A stretch of 64,000 bases of DNA from Mugil cephalus (lineage: Eukaryota; Chordata; Actinopteri; Mugiliformes; Mugilidae), in the NCBI RefSeq assembly GCF_022458985.1, contig NC_061773.1:4532001-4596000 (forward strand), given 5' to 3'. Both the position numbers and the translations under genes were made by a program. This document shows, piece after piece, positions 1 to 13,438 of this stretch. The notes under the pieces are model-generated. The model ran no database searches. It saw nothing but the letters and a program-made list of their open reading frames with translations, and was not told where the DNA came from. Numbering within the stretch: position 1 is the stretch's first letter; the number at the start of each line of letters is the position of its first letter.

Positions 1-687
1 AGACAAAACATGCTGTCACCCTGTCCTGACAGCTTCCTGAACACTCCAGTGTCACCCTGTCACTCAGAGCACGGCACAGCCATCCAGAGATGCATGAATA
101 CATTTGAATGAAATACGTACATGCAGTAGTAACCACTGAAGTTTAACTGAATGACCAGAACCTCAGACCCTCTCCCAATGGGACCACAGCTGACCAGTAA
201 GGAAACCAACTTGAACCTGATTGAAATGAACTTGGCTGTTCACATGGATGATAAATAATAAAAATGATGTGATACGATATGGATGTTTATATATCCCAAA
301 ACTTAGTCCAAAGTTGTGCTGCGGCGCTGTGTACCAGAAATGTAACAGAAGCAGAATCTGAAGCTTTATTTTTATACTTCTTTCGCTCCCACAAACTGGT
401 CATGGTGCCTGATGTTTACCCCACATGGAGCAAACATGTGCAGTAACTATTCGTTTACTGCACCCAGGAAGAAGTGATGATAATCTAACATCTTCTTATT
501 TAACAGTTTATCAGTGGGTAAAACCACCTCTTTCAGTCTGTGGTCATATTTGTTCTGTTTGAACTGTGACTCTGATTATTAGCTGAATATTAGTGGCATG
601 AAGTCATTTGAAACCTGCAACATGTCATTCTGGCTTACTCCTCATGTCTTCACCCCCTTAGGCTGTACATACAGGAGGCCATGTAAC
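1..687. other. Intergenic DNA, no gene seen
   Basis: AT-rich non-coding sequence with no long open frame, no recognisable protein similarity and no clear repeat. It ends at the left target duplication of the palindromic element. Confidence 0.5.
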
Positions 688-695
688 AGAATTTC
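688..695. repeat. Left target site duplication of palindromic element
   Basis: AGAATTTC directly abuts the GGTAACAC terminus and is repeated exactly at 3913-3920, just outside the other terminus. Confidence 0.85.
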
Positions 696-3600
696 GGTAA
701 CACTTTCTATGAAGGTTGTATTTATAATGCCCTATGAATGCACTCATAATGTTTTATAAGGTGTCTATAAGGCATTATAATGGTCATTATTACATCTATA
801 CATATTCACAAGTCCTTATAACCAACTTCATGATGCATTATGACAACTGGTTATGAATGATTATAATTTTAATCTGAATAGTGCATTATAAATATGTCAA
901 TATCTAGCCTACTCACTTGTTAGTTTTATGATGCATCATAACTACTTTGCTTTGCTAAATGTGTATAGTGATGCATAATGAGTTTTGACTTCACCTATAG
1001 TGCTTTATATCTGTAGCTATAAGTATATGTAATAAAGTTATAATAATGTATACATCTCCCTACAGCACACTGTTATAAACAGCTATGCAATATCATAAGT
1101 GTTATTTGTCAGCGCTAAGTAAAGTCACAAGAATATGACACTATTATTAACAGATATAAGTTACTATGAGTAATTAAAAGGTGCAATGAACTAAGTCCTG
1201 AGTCTGGCATCTTTACCCCATATGCACAATGTTAACATCATAGGTGTTATTTGTCAGCTTTAGGTAAATTAGTGCAAATGAGGTGTTGTGGATATAAGAC
1301 TATTATAAACAAATATGAGGCACAATGAAATGAGAGCCTGGACAGTAAAGACAAAAGGAATGTATTTATTTCACTTTATTTTCATTTAAACCAACACACA
1401 TAATCAGAATGATTATCAACGCTCTGAGCACATTACACAAACACATGAAACACATGAAACAGGCCACAAAAGTGGCACGGCGTGGTCCTAGAGATGTGGC
1501 TCTTAAAAGTGCCTTTGGGTTGGTGAGGTGATTCAGGGTCATAGGTCAGGAGATGTTTTGACAGCAGCTAAAAGAAGAACAGAGGCAAATCTTTAGTGCT
1601 CTAGTTGGGTTTGTTTTTAATGCAGGTTTGATTGAAAACACATAAGTAGATCACGTTTTTTTGTTTAAAGCAGCCTAATGAGACATTGTGTTACCGCATA
1701 TCATGCAGACACCGCAGATTACCCGTAGGTGACTTAAGCTAGCTACACGAAAGTTACCAGACACGGCTAGTTTTAACTCACAAGTTAGATCGTTTTCATA
1801 TTCTTGCGTTTAATGATTGAAACCATTCGAAATCATTGCTTTAATACGTAAACCATGTGCTTCATGTAAACTAAGTAAGGCATTAGCTCACAAAACATTA
1901 GCAGGACAGAGAGACAACCTACCTGTCCAAGGGAGGACTCAGCGGAGAAAGAGCGGAAAACCCGCAGTCAATGCTTTACGACAGTGGGAGGAGCTGGGGA
2001 CGGAGGTGGGTGGGGTTTGAGGTCAGGGGCCATGGACTAAAGAATGACATTTCTACAATAATAATAATATAAATAAAAACGATATTAAAATAACATCTGA
2101 CGGCATTCAATAAATGCGGACATTTCTAGCGATCCTGTATAAAGAAGCGGTTAAATGCCAACCCGGTCTAACAGTGGATGTGAAACTGTCACGAAAATTA
2201 ATCTATTGTTTGGTGCCTGCCGATTTTCCTCAAATTTTCATGCCGCTCGAAACGAATTTCAAACTGATGTATTTCAATTGGAAGTTATTTCGTGCTATGA
2301 GGATGACTGTCAATGTGACACTGCGCAATAAAGAGGTTTGATTTTATTTCATTTAGACTAGATTTGTAATGATCTTATTTCGGTTTTTAATGTAACGACA
2401 ATTTGCTGCAAGATTCGGCACTTTGAGATTCGAAAAAAATTAATGGTTATTTGTTGTATCGGTCGCTTATATAGGATCGCTAGAAATGTCCGCATTTATT
2501 GAATGCCGTCAGATATTATTTTAATATCGTTTTTATTTATATTATTATTATTGTAGAAATGTCATTCCTTAGTCCATGACCCACCTCCGTCCACAGCTCC
2601 ACCCACTGTCGTAAAGCATTGACTGTATGTACTAGTCGTAAAGCGGCTTTTCTTTCCTTTCTTCGCTGAGTCCTCCCCTGGACAGGTAGGTTGTCTCTCT
2701 GTCCTGCTAATGTTTTGTGAGCTAATGCCTTACATTGCTTACATGAAGCACATCGTTTACATATTAAAGCAATGATTTCGAATGGTTTCAATCATTAAAC
2801 GCAAGAATATGAAAACGATCTAACTTGTGAGTTAAAACTAGCCGTGTCTGGTAACTTTCGTGTAGCTAGCTTAAGCCACCTACGGGTAATCTGCGCTGCC
2901 TGCATGATATGCGGTAACACAATGTCTCATTAGCCTGCTTTAAACAAAAAAACGTGATCTACTTATGTGTTTTCAATCAAACCTGCATTAAAAACAAACC
3001 CAACTAGAGCACTAAAGATTTGCCTCTGTTCTTCTTGTAGCTGCTGTCAAACCATCTCCTGACCTATGACCCTGAATCACCTCACCAACCCAAAGGCACT
3101 TTTAAGAGCCACATCTCTAGGACCACGCCGTGCCACTTTTGTGGCCTGTTTCATGTGTTTCATGTGTTTGTGTAATGTGCTCAGAGCGTTGATAATCATT
3201 CTGATTATGTGTGTTGGTTTAAATGAAAATAAAGTGAACTAAATGCATTCCTTTTGTCTTTACTGTCCAGGCTCTCATTTCATTGTGCCTCATATTTGTT
3301 TATAATAGTCTTATATCCACAACACCTCATTTGCACTAATTTACCTAAAGCTGACAAATAACACCTTTGATATTAACATTGTGCATATGGGGTAAAGATG
3401 CCAGACTCAGGACTTAGTTTATTGCACCTTTTAATTACTCATAGTAACTTATATCTGTTAATAATAGTGTCATATTCTTGTCACTTTACTTAGCGCTGAC
3501 AAATAACACTTATGATATTGCATAGCTGTTTATAACAGTGTGCTGTAGGGAGATGTATACATTATTATAACTTTATTACATATGCTTATAACTACAGATA

Positions 3601-3912
3601 TAAAGCACTATAGGGCGAAGTCAAAACTCATTATGCAACACTATCACATTTAGCAAAGCAAAATAGTTATGATGCATCATAAAACTAACAAGTGAGTAGG
3701 CAGATATTGACATATTTATAATGCACTATTCAGATTAAAATTATAATCATTCATAACCAGTTGTCATAATGCATCATGAAGTTGGTTATAAGGACTTGTG
3801 AATATGTATAGATGGTAATAATGAGCATTATAATGCTTTATAGACACCTTATAAAATATTATGAGTGCATTCAAAGGGCATTATAAATACAACCTTCATA
3901 GAAAGTGTTACC
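696..3912. mobile_element. Giant palindromic (foldback-type) DNA transposon with 1.45-kb inverted arms
   Basis: The left arm (about 696-2143) is repeated in reverse complement as the right arm (about 2468-3912), leaving a spacer of about 325 bp. The outer ends read GGTAACACTTTCTATGAAGG and its complement. The 8-bp sequence AGAATTTC flanks both ends (688-695 and 3913-3920), a clean target duplication. An 8-bp duplication is typical of hAT and P superfamily elements; family assignment is inference. The arms are AT-rich and full of short TTATAA and GCATTATA words. They differ by scattered substitutions and a few indels, for example near 1950-2030 versus 2575-2660. The small open frames inside are mirror images in the two arms, not transposase. 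It looks non-autonomous, mobilised by an enzyme encoded elsewhere. Confidence 0.9.
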
Positions 3913-3920
3913 AGAATTTC
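3913..3920. repeat. Right target site duplication of palindromic element
   Basis: Second exact copy of AGAATTTC, immediately after GTGTTACC. It marks the right boundary of the insertion. Confidence 0.85.
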
Positions 3921-4889
3921 TTTTGAGACGACATGACAAAATTAAAAACACTGTTGAAATTCACAGCAGAAATAAGAGCCTGTAACTAAAATCCAGAGTT
4001 ACAGGATGGCAGCTGTCTTTGTCCACCACCAGTCAATGTGCAGTTAACATCCATGTGTGCCCTAACACATAATATATCACGACCTCTGACCTCTGACCTC
4101 TGACCTTTAACCTTTGATGTTTCAGTGTAAGTGGAGGTTTGTGTAATTAAGCCTCTTCATCCATCACGTTCACAATAATGAAACCGAGACGAGGTCAGAG
4201 TGACTTTGAATTTTTACCTGAAATTCAATCAGTGCATCGTTGAGTCCCGGTGAACGTTTGTAAAGGAAATAGAAGACACTCCCTCAAGGCATTTCTACTA
4301 CATCACAGTGGTGGGAATGAGACCGACAGACAAACAGTCCCGATGATAAACAGCTATTCATGTCTGTCTGAGGACTGAGACATAATAAAATCCAACTGAA
4401 ATGCTTTTCTCACACAGAGCAAACCTGAAAACATGAATGGAGCTTCCATTTTTATATTATAGGCTTATTAATGTCAACAAATCATTTATTAAAGCTTTAT
4501 AGATCAGACACAGATTAATAAAAACGGACCGTAGTCCTGACCTGACCTTTAAATCAATCTCCAACTTTTTCAGTGAATTAAAAAAAAAAAAAAAAAAAAA
4601 ACATGAAGAGAAGGCAGGACGACATAACGTTCTAAATAAAACTTAGACAACAATCTGTTACGGGTATGATGTTATAATTGATGTTTGCTTAGATATAGAT
4701 AGCAGTATTACCATGTGACATTCAGGAAGAGATTACAGCTGTGGATGCTGATAACTACATTGTATTTCGGGGACCCTTATTGTCATGGTTACAATAACAA
4801 ACATATGGTTAGCGAGAAGCACACATGCATGTTGGCTGGAAACAACTGAGGCGGTTCTTCTTCTTCCTTCCCTCTCATGCGTTTCCACT
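3921..4889. other. Intergenic DNA with a short tandem half-site array and poly(A)
   Basis: No coding signal. It contains the 7-bp-period TGACCT array at 4080-4113 and an A-tract near 4579-4601. Otherwise AT-rich unique-looking sequence. Confidence 0.5.
4080..4113. repeat. Tandem TGACCT half-site array, 7-bp period
   Basis: Five hexamers follow one another with a 1-bp spacer: CGACCT, TGACCT, TGACCT, TGACCT, TAACCT. TGACCT is the complement of AGGTCA, the nuclear receptor half-site, and a 1-bp spacer is the DR1 layout bound by RXR, PPAR and HNF4 type receptors. It could equally be a short degenerate microsatellite. Confidence 0.5.
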
Positions 4890-4904
4890 TTGTTCAGAAT
4901 GTAT

Positions 4905-5155
4905 TATTTTATTATTAAGTAAATGTCATCATAGATATAAAATATTAGTTTTAATTAACAGCTTATGACTAATATTTGACATAAGTTATATTGAATTAAA
5001 GCATTTAGATCTAACAGCACCTCATTATTAAATTACATAGATGTAGTCTGATTCCATGTGAGATGTTTGTGAACCGTCGTTCCTCTCTTTTCCTCCTTAA
5101 TCACAGCTGATCAGAGTCAAATGGTGCCTCAGGTGTGACAACAGAACTGATTGAG
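4905..5155. repeat. Dispersed repeat, copy 1
   Basis: This stretch, starting near ATTAAGTAAATGTCATCATA and running to GTGCCTCAGGTGTGACAACA, recurs in the same orientation at about 8310-8900 with high similarity. The second copy is split by a solo LTR. No coding content. It is an unclassified interspersed or locally duplicated repeat. Confidence 0.65.
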
Positions 5156-6214
5156 AAGCCCACCCCCCAACCCCCAAAGAAGACTGCACTGTAAAGACAC
5201 ACTTAACATTCATGGAGGCAAGAGAGAAATTGGTTTGTAAAATCTCTGTGTTCAGATCTCAGTAGCTTCTTGCGGGATGTTTGTGGTTTGGATTCAGTCC
5301 GGTGTCCCTGTTTGTATATTTGGACATCGCCCTTGTATTATAGTTAACAGATGTGTTTCAGTTGTACAGCTGTGTTAAGTTGCTGCTCGAGGCTTTCCAC
5401 GGCAGGATGCTTCCACTGTGAAGAGTCTCCAGGGACCCACCAGAACAAACACATAGAAACATCATGAGAGCGGTCACACTGAACCGAAGCAGCAGCGTTT
5501 TGCACAGTCTCACTGGATGTGTCGCTGTAAACAATGTGTGCAGTTGTGTGATTTATTCATGCAGCTTAACGTCCTGCAGCCAATAATAATGTGCAGTGTC
5601 CCTATAGTTATGCAACATCAGTACATTTCAATATAAATAATTTAACGTTTGTGAAAACATGTGACACAGTTCAACCTGTTTCCACGCCAGCTTTTGTGTC
5701 CCTAAGCGCATCTTCTAATGAAAAAAATCAACCACAACTATTGTGTTGCTCATTATTCCTCTGGTCAGACATTGTTTGTAGACACAATGGGGATATATAG
5801 AGAGAAAAAACATGGCCACATTGGATTTGTCATCGGATTCCAGTTTTACACTGACAGAATAGTGTGTTTATTTTACTAGATGCTTGTGTATTTGTTGTTA
5901 TTCGTTGATCGACAGAAAAAAACAGCAGTAGGAAAAAGCAAAAGATAATAAAGTAAGGCACACATTCACCACTAAATACCACACAATAGCCACCTTTCTG
6001 AGGACAATACTTCTAACCAGTTTGACGGCAAACCTCAAACCTAAAAACTAACAACTCTTCCCTCCTGAGTCACACTCTGAATCTATTCTCGTCCTGTCTG
6101 CAGAGTTTGCTCTCGACTCCCGTGTAGAGGGTCCTTCTGCCACTGTGCATACATTCTCAGCAGTAACGGTGTTTGACACGCGTTTGTCTCCAGTGACGTA
6201 CCTGCCATCATCAT

Positions 6215-6258
<44 letters not shown>

Positions 6259-7190
6259 TGCAAGCCCTTAGAGAAATCTCCTGTAAAGTCATGCATAAGG
6301 CATAGAGCACCCATAAATAAACTGGCTCCCTCTCTGCCATTTCCCTCTCAATGCTCAGTGCCGGGAGCAAAGCCAGACTCCTCAGCGTGCCCCCAGGGGC
6401 AGATGAAAGAGAAATACTGATGAAGAGGAAGCAGGCCATGGATGTCAGAGACAGCGAGGTGAGGGTGAAAATTGAGAATGAGGTCAAGAAGAGTGAAAGG
6501 TCAGATGCTAGGAAATACATGAAAAGCAGTGCAGGAATAACCAAATACAATAACAGTGTCTGCAATCAGTTCTACACACTGAGCCTGGAAACATCTGGAA
6601 AAAAACTGCTTATCTGCCATATGGGTCTGAACACATAATACCTGAATGACACACACGCTTTGGACCGAGATGAAAGAGGACAGAAAAATGTCTGTCTGTC
6701 CTAAAATCCCGAGGCTCCAACATTTTAAACTGGTGTTTTTGTTTGTATTTTGATGTTTAGTAGGCTGCACCTCTGGAAGTCATTGTGGTTTTCTGGTGCT
6801 GAAGACATGAAATGCAGACAAGCAACAGGGCGGATTGTTGTGGTGCTACAGTGAATAAATACAGCCAAAAATCATTAAAGCGGGACAATGCAATCATGAC
6901 ATTTTGAACTCAAAACACAAAACAGAGCCTGCACATTGTGTTGGGAGAAAGGGTTTTCACTGACATAATGTGTACCTACTTGTTCACACTTGAGAAGCAC
7001 AAAGGACATAACTATGTAAACTCTGTGTTATGGTCCACCCACGTTCCACTAAAGAGCCTCAGTTAATGACTCCATCAATTAATCTGCACAATATTTTCTT
7101 GGTTTGTTGTTTGGACTATAATCATCATAAAACAGTGAAAATTGTGCATCACAGATCACTGGAAAGTGTGGATTGATCGGAATGTGCCAT
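5156..7190. other. Intergenic DNA with a (CA)n microsatellite
   Basis: No gene seen. Short open frames around 6083-6640 overlap a (CA)n tract on both strands and show no family similarity I recognise. A fragmentary non-coding origin is most likely. Confidence 0.45.
6219..6254. repeat. (CA)n microsatellite
   Basis: Uninterrupted CA dinucleotide run of about 18 units. Confidence 0.9.
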
Positions 7191-7199
7191 ATGTTTGTG

Positions 7200-8290
<1,091 letters not shown>

Positions 8291-8304
8291 GCTGGGAGTC
8301 TAAA

Positions 8305-8900
8305 TTTAATTAAGTAAATGTCATCATAGAAACAAAATATTAGTTTTAATTAACAGCTTACGACTAATATTTGAAATATATTAAATTAAAGCATTTAGTT
8401 CTAACATCACCTCATTATTAAACAACATAAATGTAGTTTGATTCCATGTGAGACTGTAGTATATGGTCCTCTTCATTCGTTCTCAGTATTTGTTTCCTTT
8501 TTTGGGGATGTCTATATAAAGTTTAAAGGTTAAAAGGTGATGTACCAGTTGTCAGTCCATAAAACTGCTAGACCTTGTAAGGAGACAAGTTTTGTTTGTG
8601 AATGGGGGTTCTTGGGGATAAGAACCATATATAAGGGGTCTGTAGAAGCTGAATGGCAGAGGGGATTCGACAATTGGCCAGAAGCTCTCTCAGATTCGGC
8701 AAGAGTTTGACATTGTTCTTTCTTGTAAATAAACCTTTTTAAATGCAAGATAAGACTTGTCAGCGGTGATCACTTCTTTCTTCAGCACATCAATATACAA
8801 CAAGACGTTTGGGGATCATCGGTCCTCTCTGTACTCAGCGGTGTCACCTCCCTAATCACAACTGGTCAGAGTCAGCTCGTGCCTCAGGTGTGACAACAGA
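8305..8900. repeat. Dispersed repeat, copy 2, split by a solo LTR
   Basis: 8310-8454 matches 4912-5060, and 8807-8900 matches the continuation at about 5060-5150. The two halves are separated by the LTR insertion at 8455-8802, so the repeat was present before the LTR arrived. Confidence 0.65.
8455..8802 (+). mobile_element. Solo LTR of an endogenous retrovirus-like element, ERV1/epsilon-type candidate
   Basis: A 348-bp unit begins TGTAGTATA and ends TATACAACA, short inverted ends of the TG...CA class. AGAC flanks both sides (8451-8454 and 8803-8806), a 4-bp target duplication like that of gammaretrovirus and epsilonretrovirus relatives. Inside are a TATA box (about 8628-8636) and, about 90 bp on, an AATAAA signal (8728-8733), the expected U3-R order for plus-strand transcription. 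No internal coding region is present, so it is a fossil left by LTR-LTR recombination. The intact target duplication suggests a moderate or young age. Family assignment is inference. Confidence 0.75.
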
Positions 8901-8971
8901 GATGAGTGGACGACAGCAGTGAGAAGTGTCACAGGTCTCAGTGCCAGGATACACCGTAGACTGTAGGTGTG

Positions 8972-9088
8972 ATGTCTGTCTGTGTGTGTTAGCCCTGTCA
9001 TAGAGATGCAACCTGTCCAGAGTGTACCCCACCTCTCGGCCAATGACAGCTGGGATAAGCTCCAGTAACCCCCACGACCCTAAAAACT
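8972..9088. repeat. Fish interspersed repeat tail (CCTGTCCAG...AGCTGGGATA type)
   Basis: The stretch with CCTGTCCAGAGTGTACCCC and AGCTGGGATAAGCTCCAG is a very common dispersed sequence in teleost genomes. It is usually the tail of LINE- or SINE-like elements and is recognised here from memory of the motif. Fragment only. Confidence 0.6.
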
Positions 9089-10795
9089 AGAGATGAGATG
9101 ACTTAATATAATATGAGAAAGCGTGTCTACCATGGTCTCTACTCAGAGCCTGTGTTGTCTGATCCTGCATGGCCTTGAAAGGAGTTGTCTGCTGGTAGAA
9201 AATATTTACTGACAATTCAATGCTTTTAAATCCAATGCCAACGCCCCCCACATTAACCATCACTAAATATTATATAAAACAATAAATTAAACATTAAATT
9301 AGTGATGCCAGCCTCCGTTGTGGTCCCCACTATCTCATTAGAGAAGGGCCTGTCTCTTTAGCTGCTGGAGGCTTTACTAAGAGGGTTTTTCCACACAAAG
9401 ACCAGGAAAACAGAGGAGCTTCTATTAGCTTGGAGGCTAAAGAGCAACGGAAAGAGCTGTCCTCTCCCAGGTCATACAGATCAGTAGTTCTACATCCCCT
9501 AGATGATGATATTGTGCAAAATATTTGTGTACTTAAATATCCAGATGAGATGAAGTAAAAATGTGAAACTTTGTTGTTTTGTGACTTTTACCTTCTTCAC
9601 GTGTGCAGATTGTCTAAGCTGAACAGCCAATCAGAGATCTGCTGTTGATTCAACGCACTGAATCATGGCTGTGACCAGGAAGATGAGGCCCAGAGATGCT
9701 CACTATGGCTGATGATAGGCTCGGTGTATCCTGGACCTGAGAGATTCAGTGTGTTTGTGGACTTGTGTAAACTTGTGGACAGTGTAAACAGTATATACTG
9801 TATATTTGTGTGTTTTTCATATATTTGTGGATATACATATATATATTTGTAAATTGTGCTTGGTATGAGAGTGACAGGATTTGAAAACTCATAACAGATC
9901 TGCATTCTGTATGTTCTGTATGTCGGCCTTCCTAAGCTCCTCACCGTCTGTGTTTGTGCCTCAGCAGAAAGATACATAGAAGATACATAAACATGCCTCA
10001 TCCTTCCTCACTCCTCCTCTCTTTAGTGTTTTGGTTGGCATCTGAGCGCCGACTGCTTCTGTGTGTGTTCATAGAGAAGAAGAACAAGAGAACAAGTAGG
10101 AAGTGATTTAAAATGGCCAGTTTATGACAGAAAATACTGTCAAATACAGTTTATATCTGTATCGAGTTTGGAGTGAATATAGATGGAACCTCGGGGGAAA
10201 GAGTCACATGAGGTTAATGCATTAGAAGACTGTGGGATTAGATTATGCCAGCCTCAGGGCAGATATCAAGAAGTAGCTGAAAGGCAAGAGATATGACTAA
10301 TAAATAACCCAGAACAGAACTGCTGCATTACATTTCACTGAATAAACGAAATGATGTAAGAGCAAAAAGAAGTGCACACACCTCCACGTCAGAATAACCA
10401 CGAATAAAAGAACAGAAAATAACTTCAGTGTGACGTTGTTTAATGCACTTTTCATGATATTCATTTCATCATTCAAGCCAGAAATGTAAACACCTTTAAG
10501 ATACAAGACAGATGGTCTGAAGGACAAATAAACATCGTCATGAGAAAGAATCCTCCCTGAAACAATCCAAACAATGCTCTTGATACGTCCTCCCTGAAAA
10601 GTCCATGTGAGAGTCGACTCTTTCAACTGTGACTCTCGTGAGATATCAGGTAAATGGGCGGCAGAGGTTTAAGGTCTCGGTCATGCGCTGCCTTCACATG
10701 AACTGGTTATGACGCAAGAAGTCGAGTTCACATAATGCTTGGCATGCAAGAGGTAACATCAGCTTTAAGTAGCGAGAACACTGCTGCTAGGCAAC
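9089..10795. other. Intergenic DNA, no gene seen
   Basis: Several frames of 60-112 codons occur on both strands (for example 9663-10001 and 10297-10626), but none shows a conserved domain, splice context or codon pattern that would support a gene. A short AT repeat lies near 9830-9860. Confidence 0.45.
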
Positions 10796-10802
10796 TGTTG
10801 TC

Positions 10803-11345
10803 ATTATCAGACCATGGAGGGGCTGCTGCTCCTTCACATCAGGCCCCGGGTCTGTCACGCTCTCCACCCGCTGCAGTTTGTGTACCAGGAGATGGTGAGA
10901 GTGGAGGATGCCATCATCAACCTGCTCCACTGGACACTCTGTGTGAGAAGGGGAACGCTGGTGTGAGGGTCATGTTTTTTTTTGTTTTTTTTTACCTTTT
11001 CAGTGAATTCGGTACCATCCAGCACCTGTTACTGAGAGATACGCTAGTAGAGATGGGAACGGACTGACATCTCACTTCCTGGATAGTTTGGGACCCCTCT
11101 GTATGTCAGGCTGAGGAAGTGCATGTCTGGGACTATCATCAGCAGCTCTGGAGCACCACAGGAGACTGTCACCCCCTCTGCCCACGTCATCCTGTACCCT
11201 TGGACTTCATGTCATATCCAGGAGGTCTCAGATGACGCAGCATTTGTGGGGTGTATCCACTTTGTCTCATGGTGCGAAGCGAACCACCTTCAGATCAATA
11301 CAGCTAAAATCAAGGAGATGGTAGCGGACATATGGAGGTTCTAAA
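10803..11345 (+). mobile_element. Decayed CR1/L2-type LINE, reverse transcriptase core fragment
   Basis: Translated pieces in shifting frames give HPLQFVYQEM, then a block ending TIQHLLLRDTL, then SGTIISSSGAPQETV, and last HFVSWCEANHLQINTAKIKE. In that order these are the conserved blocks of a fish CR1/L2-group reverse transcriptase. Stops and frameshifts separate them, and a T-rich run interrupts near 10976-10995. Same family group as the piece at 7200-7635, but a different part of the domain, so a separate insertion. Confidence 0.75.
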
Positions 11346-13438
11346 AAGAAAAAAAAAAAAGCCGGTTGATTGATTGCCAACACAGAAAAACCTAAAAAAA
11401 AAAAAAACAACAACAACAAAACTAAAAAAGGTATAAAAATTACTGGCTCCGCTCATGTTGACTAGAAAAGTCAAACTGAACATTTCCTTTTGTGGTATTC
11501 TTAACCTTGCTAGTGAAAATCTTCAGTAAGCTTCGAGTTGACATGTTTTCTGATGTTTTCAGAAATGGCAGCTGGGGCAGTCTTGTGACATTCTTCATCT
11601 TCATCTAACTCCTGGCAAGAAGCAGAATAAGCGAATTTCCCCAAGTGTCTAACTTTTCAGGCACCTACAAATAACTGTCAGCATGGTTGGACATCCTGTA
11701 TTTTTAGTGGAGGGAACCTGGTTCACTGTGATTGCTGGTGCGTTTCGTGTGCTTCTTCAAGCAAAACAAAAGTCAATAGCAACAAACGAGCGCACGAATC
11801 AATGAAACGACTGAACTGGAATCATATAATCTCCATCGGTCAGTCGTTACTGACATAATATCTGGTAAAGAAAGAGTACTGAATATTAGGGGCCCTGGAG
11901 ATATGATCTAAACTCCAGACTGAGCAGATGTTGGAGAATAAAATACAGCAGAAGTTGTTCAAAAATGGATGAGCAGTAACATACAACAAGCCTGGACACA
12001 TAAATATATGGTACAGGTACAGGACAGCCGTTTGTCCACTTTTTTCTAGTCTTTAAGATAAGCTAAACTACCCGTTATCCTTCTCTTAACACAGAGGTAT
12101 GAAGCGAGTATCGATCCTCTCACTCTTGGAAAGAAGGCAAATAACCACATACTCCTGAAATTACTACTTCAAAATGTGGATGTTTTACTATTGAACACCT
12201 GGAAACTCACTGTCAAGCAATAATAATCAGAATATGAAGATGTATCCAGAGAGTCAATGACCTGTGCTGCCTTCAAACAGAGCTTGTGTTGCTTATGTTC
12301 TTTAGACTGGAAACTGTTCAGAAGATCAGAGTTCATGAGTTGTGACACTTGTTTTCAGGAAGTCAATATATTATATTACTCATTTTTAACATTTTTAACA
12401 TGCCTCATCCTTGCAGTGTGCCTTTACATTTGCTGCTTATTAGCTTTCTTAACATACCCATCGCCTAGCAGTGGGTTTCTCTCAAAGCATTGTGTTTACA
12501 TGACTTCCCATTTTTTAAGTTCTGGAGTCCTGTTTGAAGGCAACCTATTTCAGTGTCAGTAAACCAACTTCATCAGAGCAGCATGGTGTGAATTTATTTT
12601 CAGGTAAACAGATTTTTTTTTTCCAGACTACAATCTCTTAATCCGTTCTGACTGCACGCTGTTCAAACAATCCAGTCATTCAGTCATTCAGACCCCTGAC
12701 AAGCCATCAGCTCTGAGCTGTGTTTAGCACGTCCAGTGCAGTCACTAGATTGACTGATCTGTCTCTGCTCTGAAAAGCTCTGATTAATTGATCTGCCTCA
12801 GGTCGCAGCAGGTCACACTCAGTTCCTTCTTAGCGTTCCAGACAAAGGTGAATCAGTGCGTGCATTCGTGAGCTGTGGCTCGTGCGTGACCATAATATTG
12901 ACCTCTCTGCTGTTTTTATTGTTGCACCAGTGGTTATCCTCTGCAGCCTTCCAGAAATCAATAAGACAACATGATTTATCTGTGCACAGCTCAAACCTTG
13001 GCGTACCTGCGTGATACAGGCTGCTGCTTTCAGTCACTGCAGAGAAAATATCAGCAACATCAGCAGGTAACTAATTGTTTCCCCCGCTGTGTCAGTGTGC
13101 TGGGGACCTTAATGAAGTGCAGTTGATTCTAAAATGTGTCAAAGAGTCGGTTCATCATTTTGAGCACTGAAAGCTTGTTAATCTCTGTGTTTTTGAAGCC
13201 CTTGGCTTCATTCGGCGGGACAGCTGAGATAAATTTAGAGGCAGAAGACTTAAATCCTTGTGATGCCAGGAAGAAAATTGTGGCAGCAACACCACTGTGT
13301 CTAGGTGCTAGGTTTTTTTTATTTCATAATCAATACAGACTTTTATTTTTCTTGCCCCATTTTCAACCATTTGTTGTGAATTTACAACTTTCCATATTAA
13401 AAAACATTGTTTTACTATTGGGCTTTGGAGGTTTCAGG
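11346..13438. other. Intergenic DNA, no gene seen
   Basis: A-rich low-complexity sequence (11343-11435) is followed by unique-looking AT-rich DNA. The open frames at 12257-12562 and 13136-13492 have biased hydrophobic composition and no domain, and are not called. Confidence 0.45.

Noticed and set aside
1817-2791. Two similar open frames starting MKPFEIIAL on opposite strands
   Set aside because: They are mirror copies created by the palindromic element's arms. They show no domain and differ by indels, so they are not genes.
6083-6640. Overlapping frames of 88-160 codons on both strands
   Set aside because: They run through a (CA)n tract, lack any recognised domain or splice context and overlap each other antisense.
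10297-10626. 109-codon minus-strand frame
   Set aside because: No homology recognised, AT-rich composition and no neighbouring exon; expected by chance in this much DNA.
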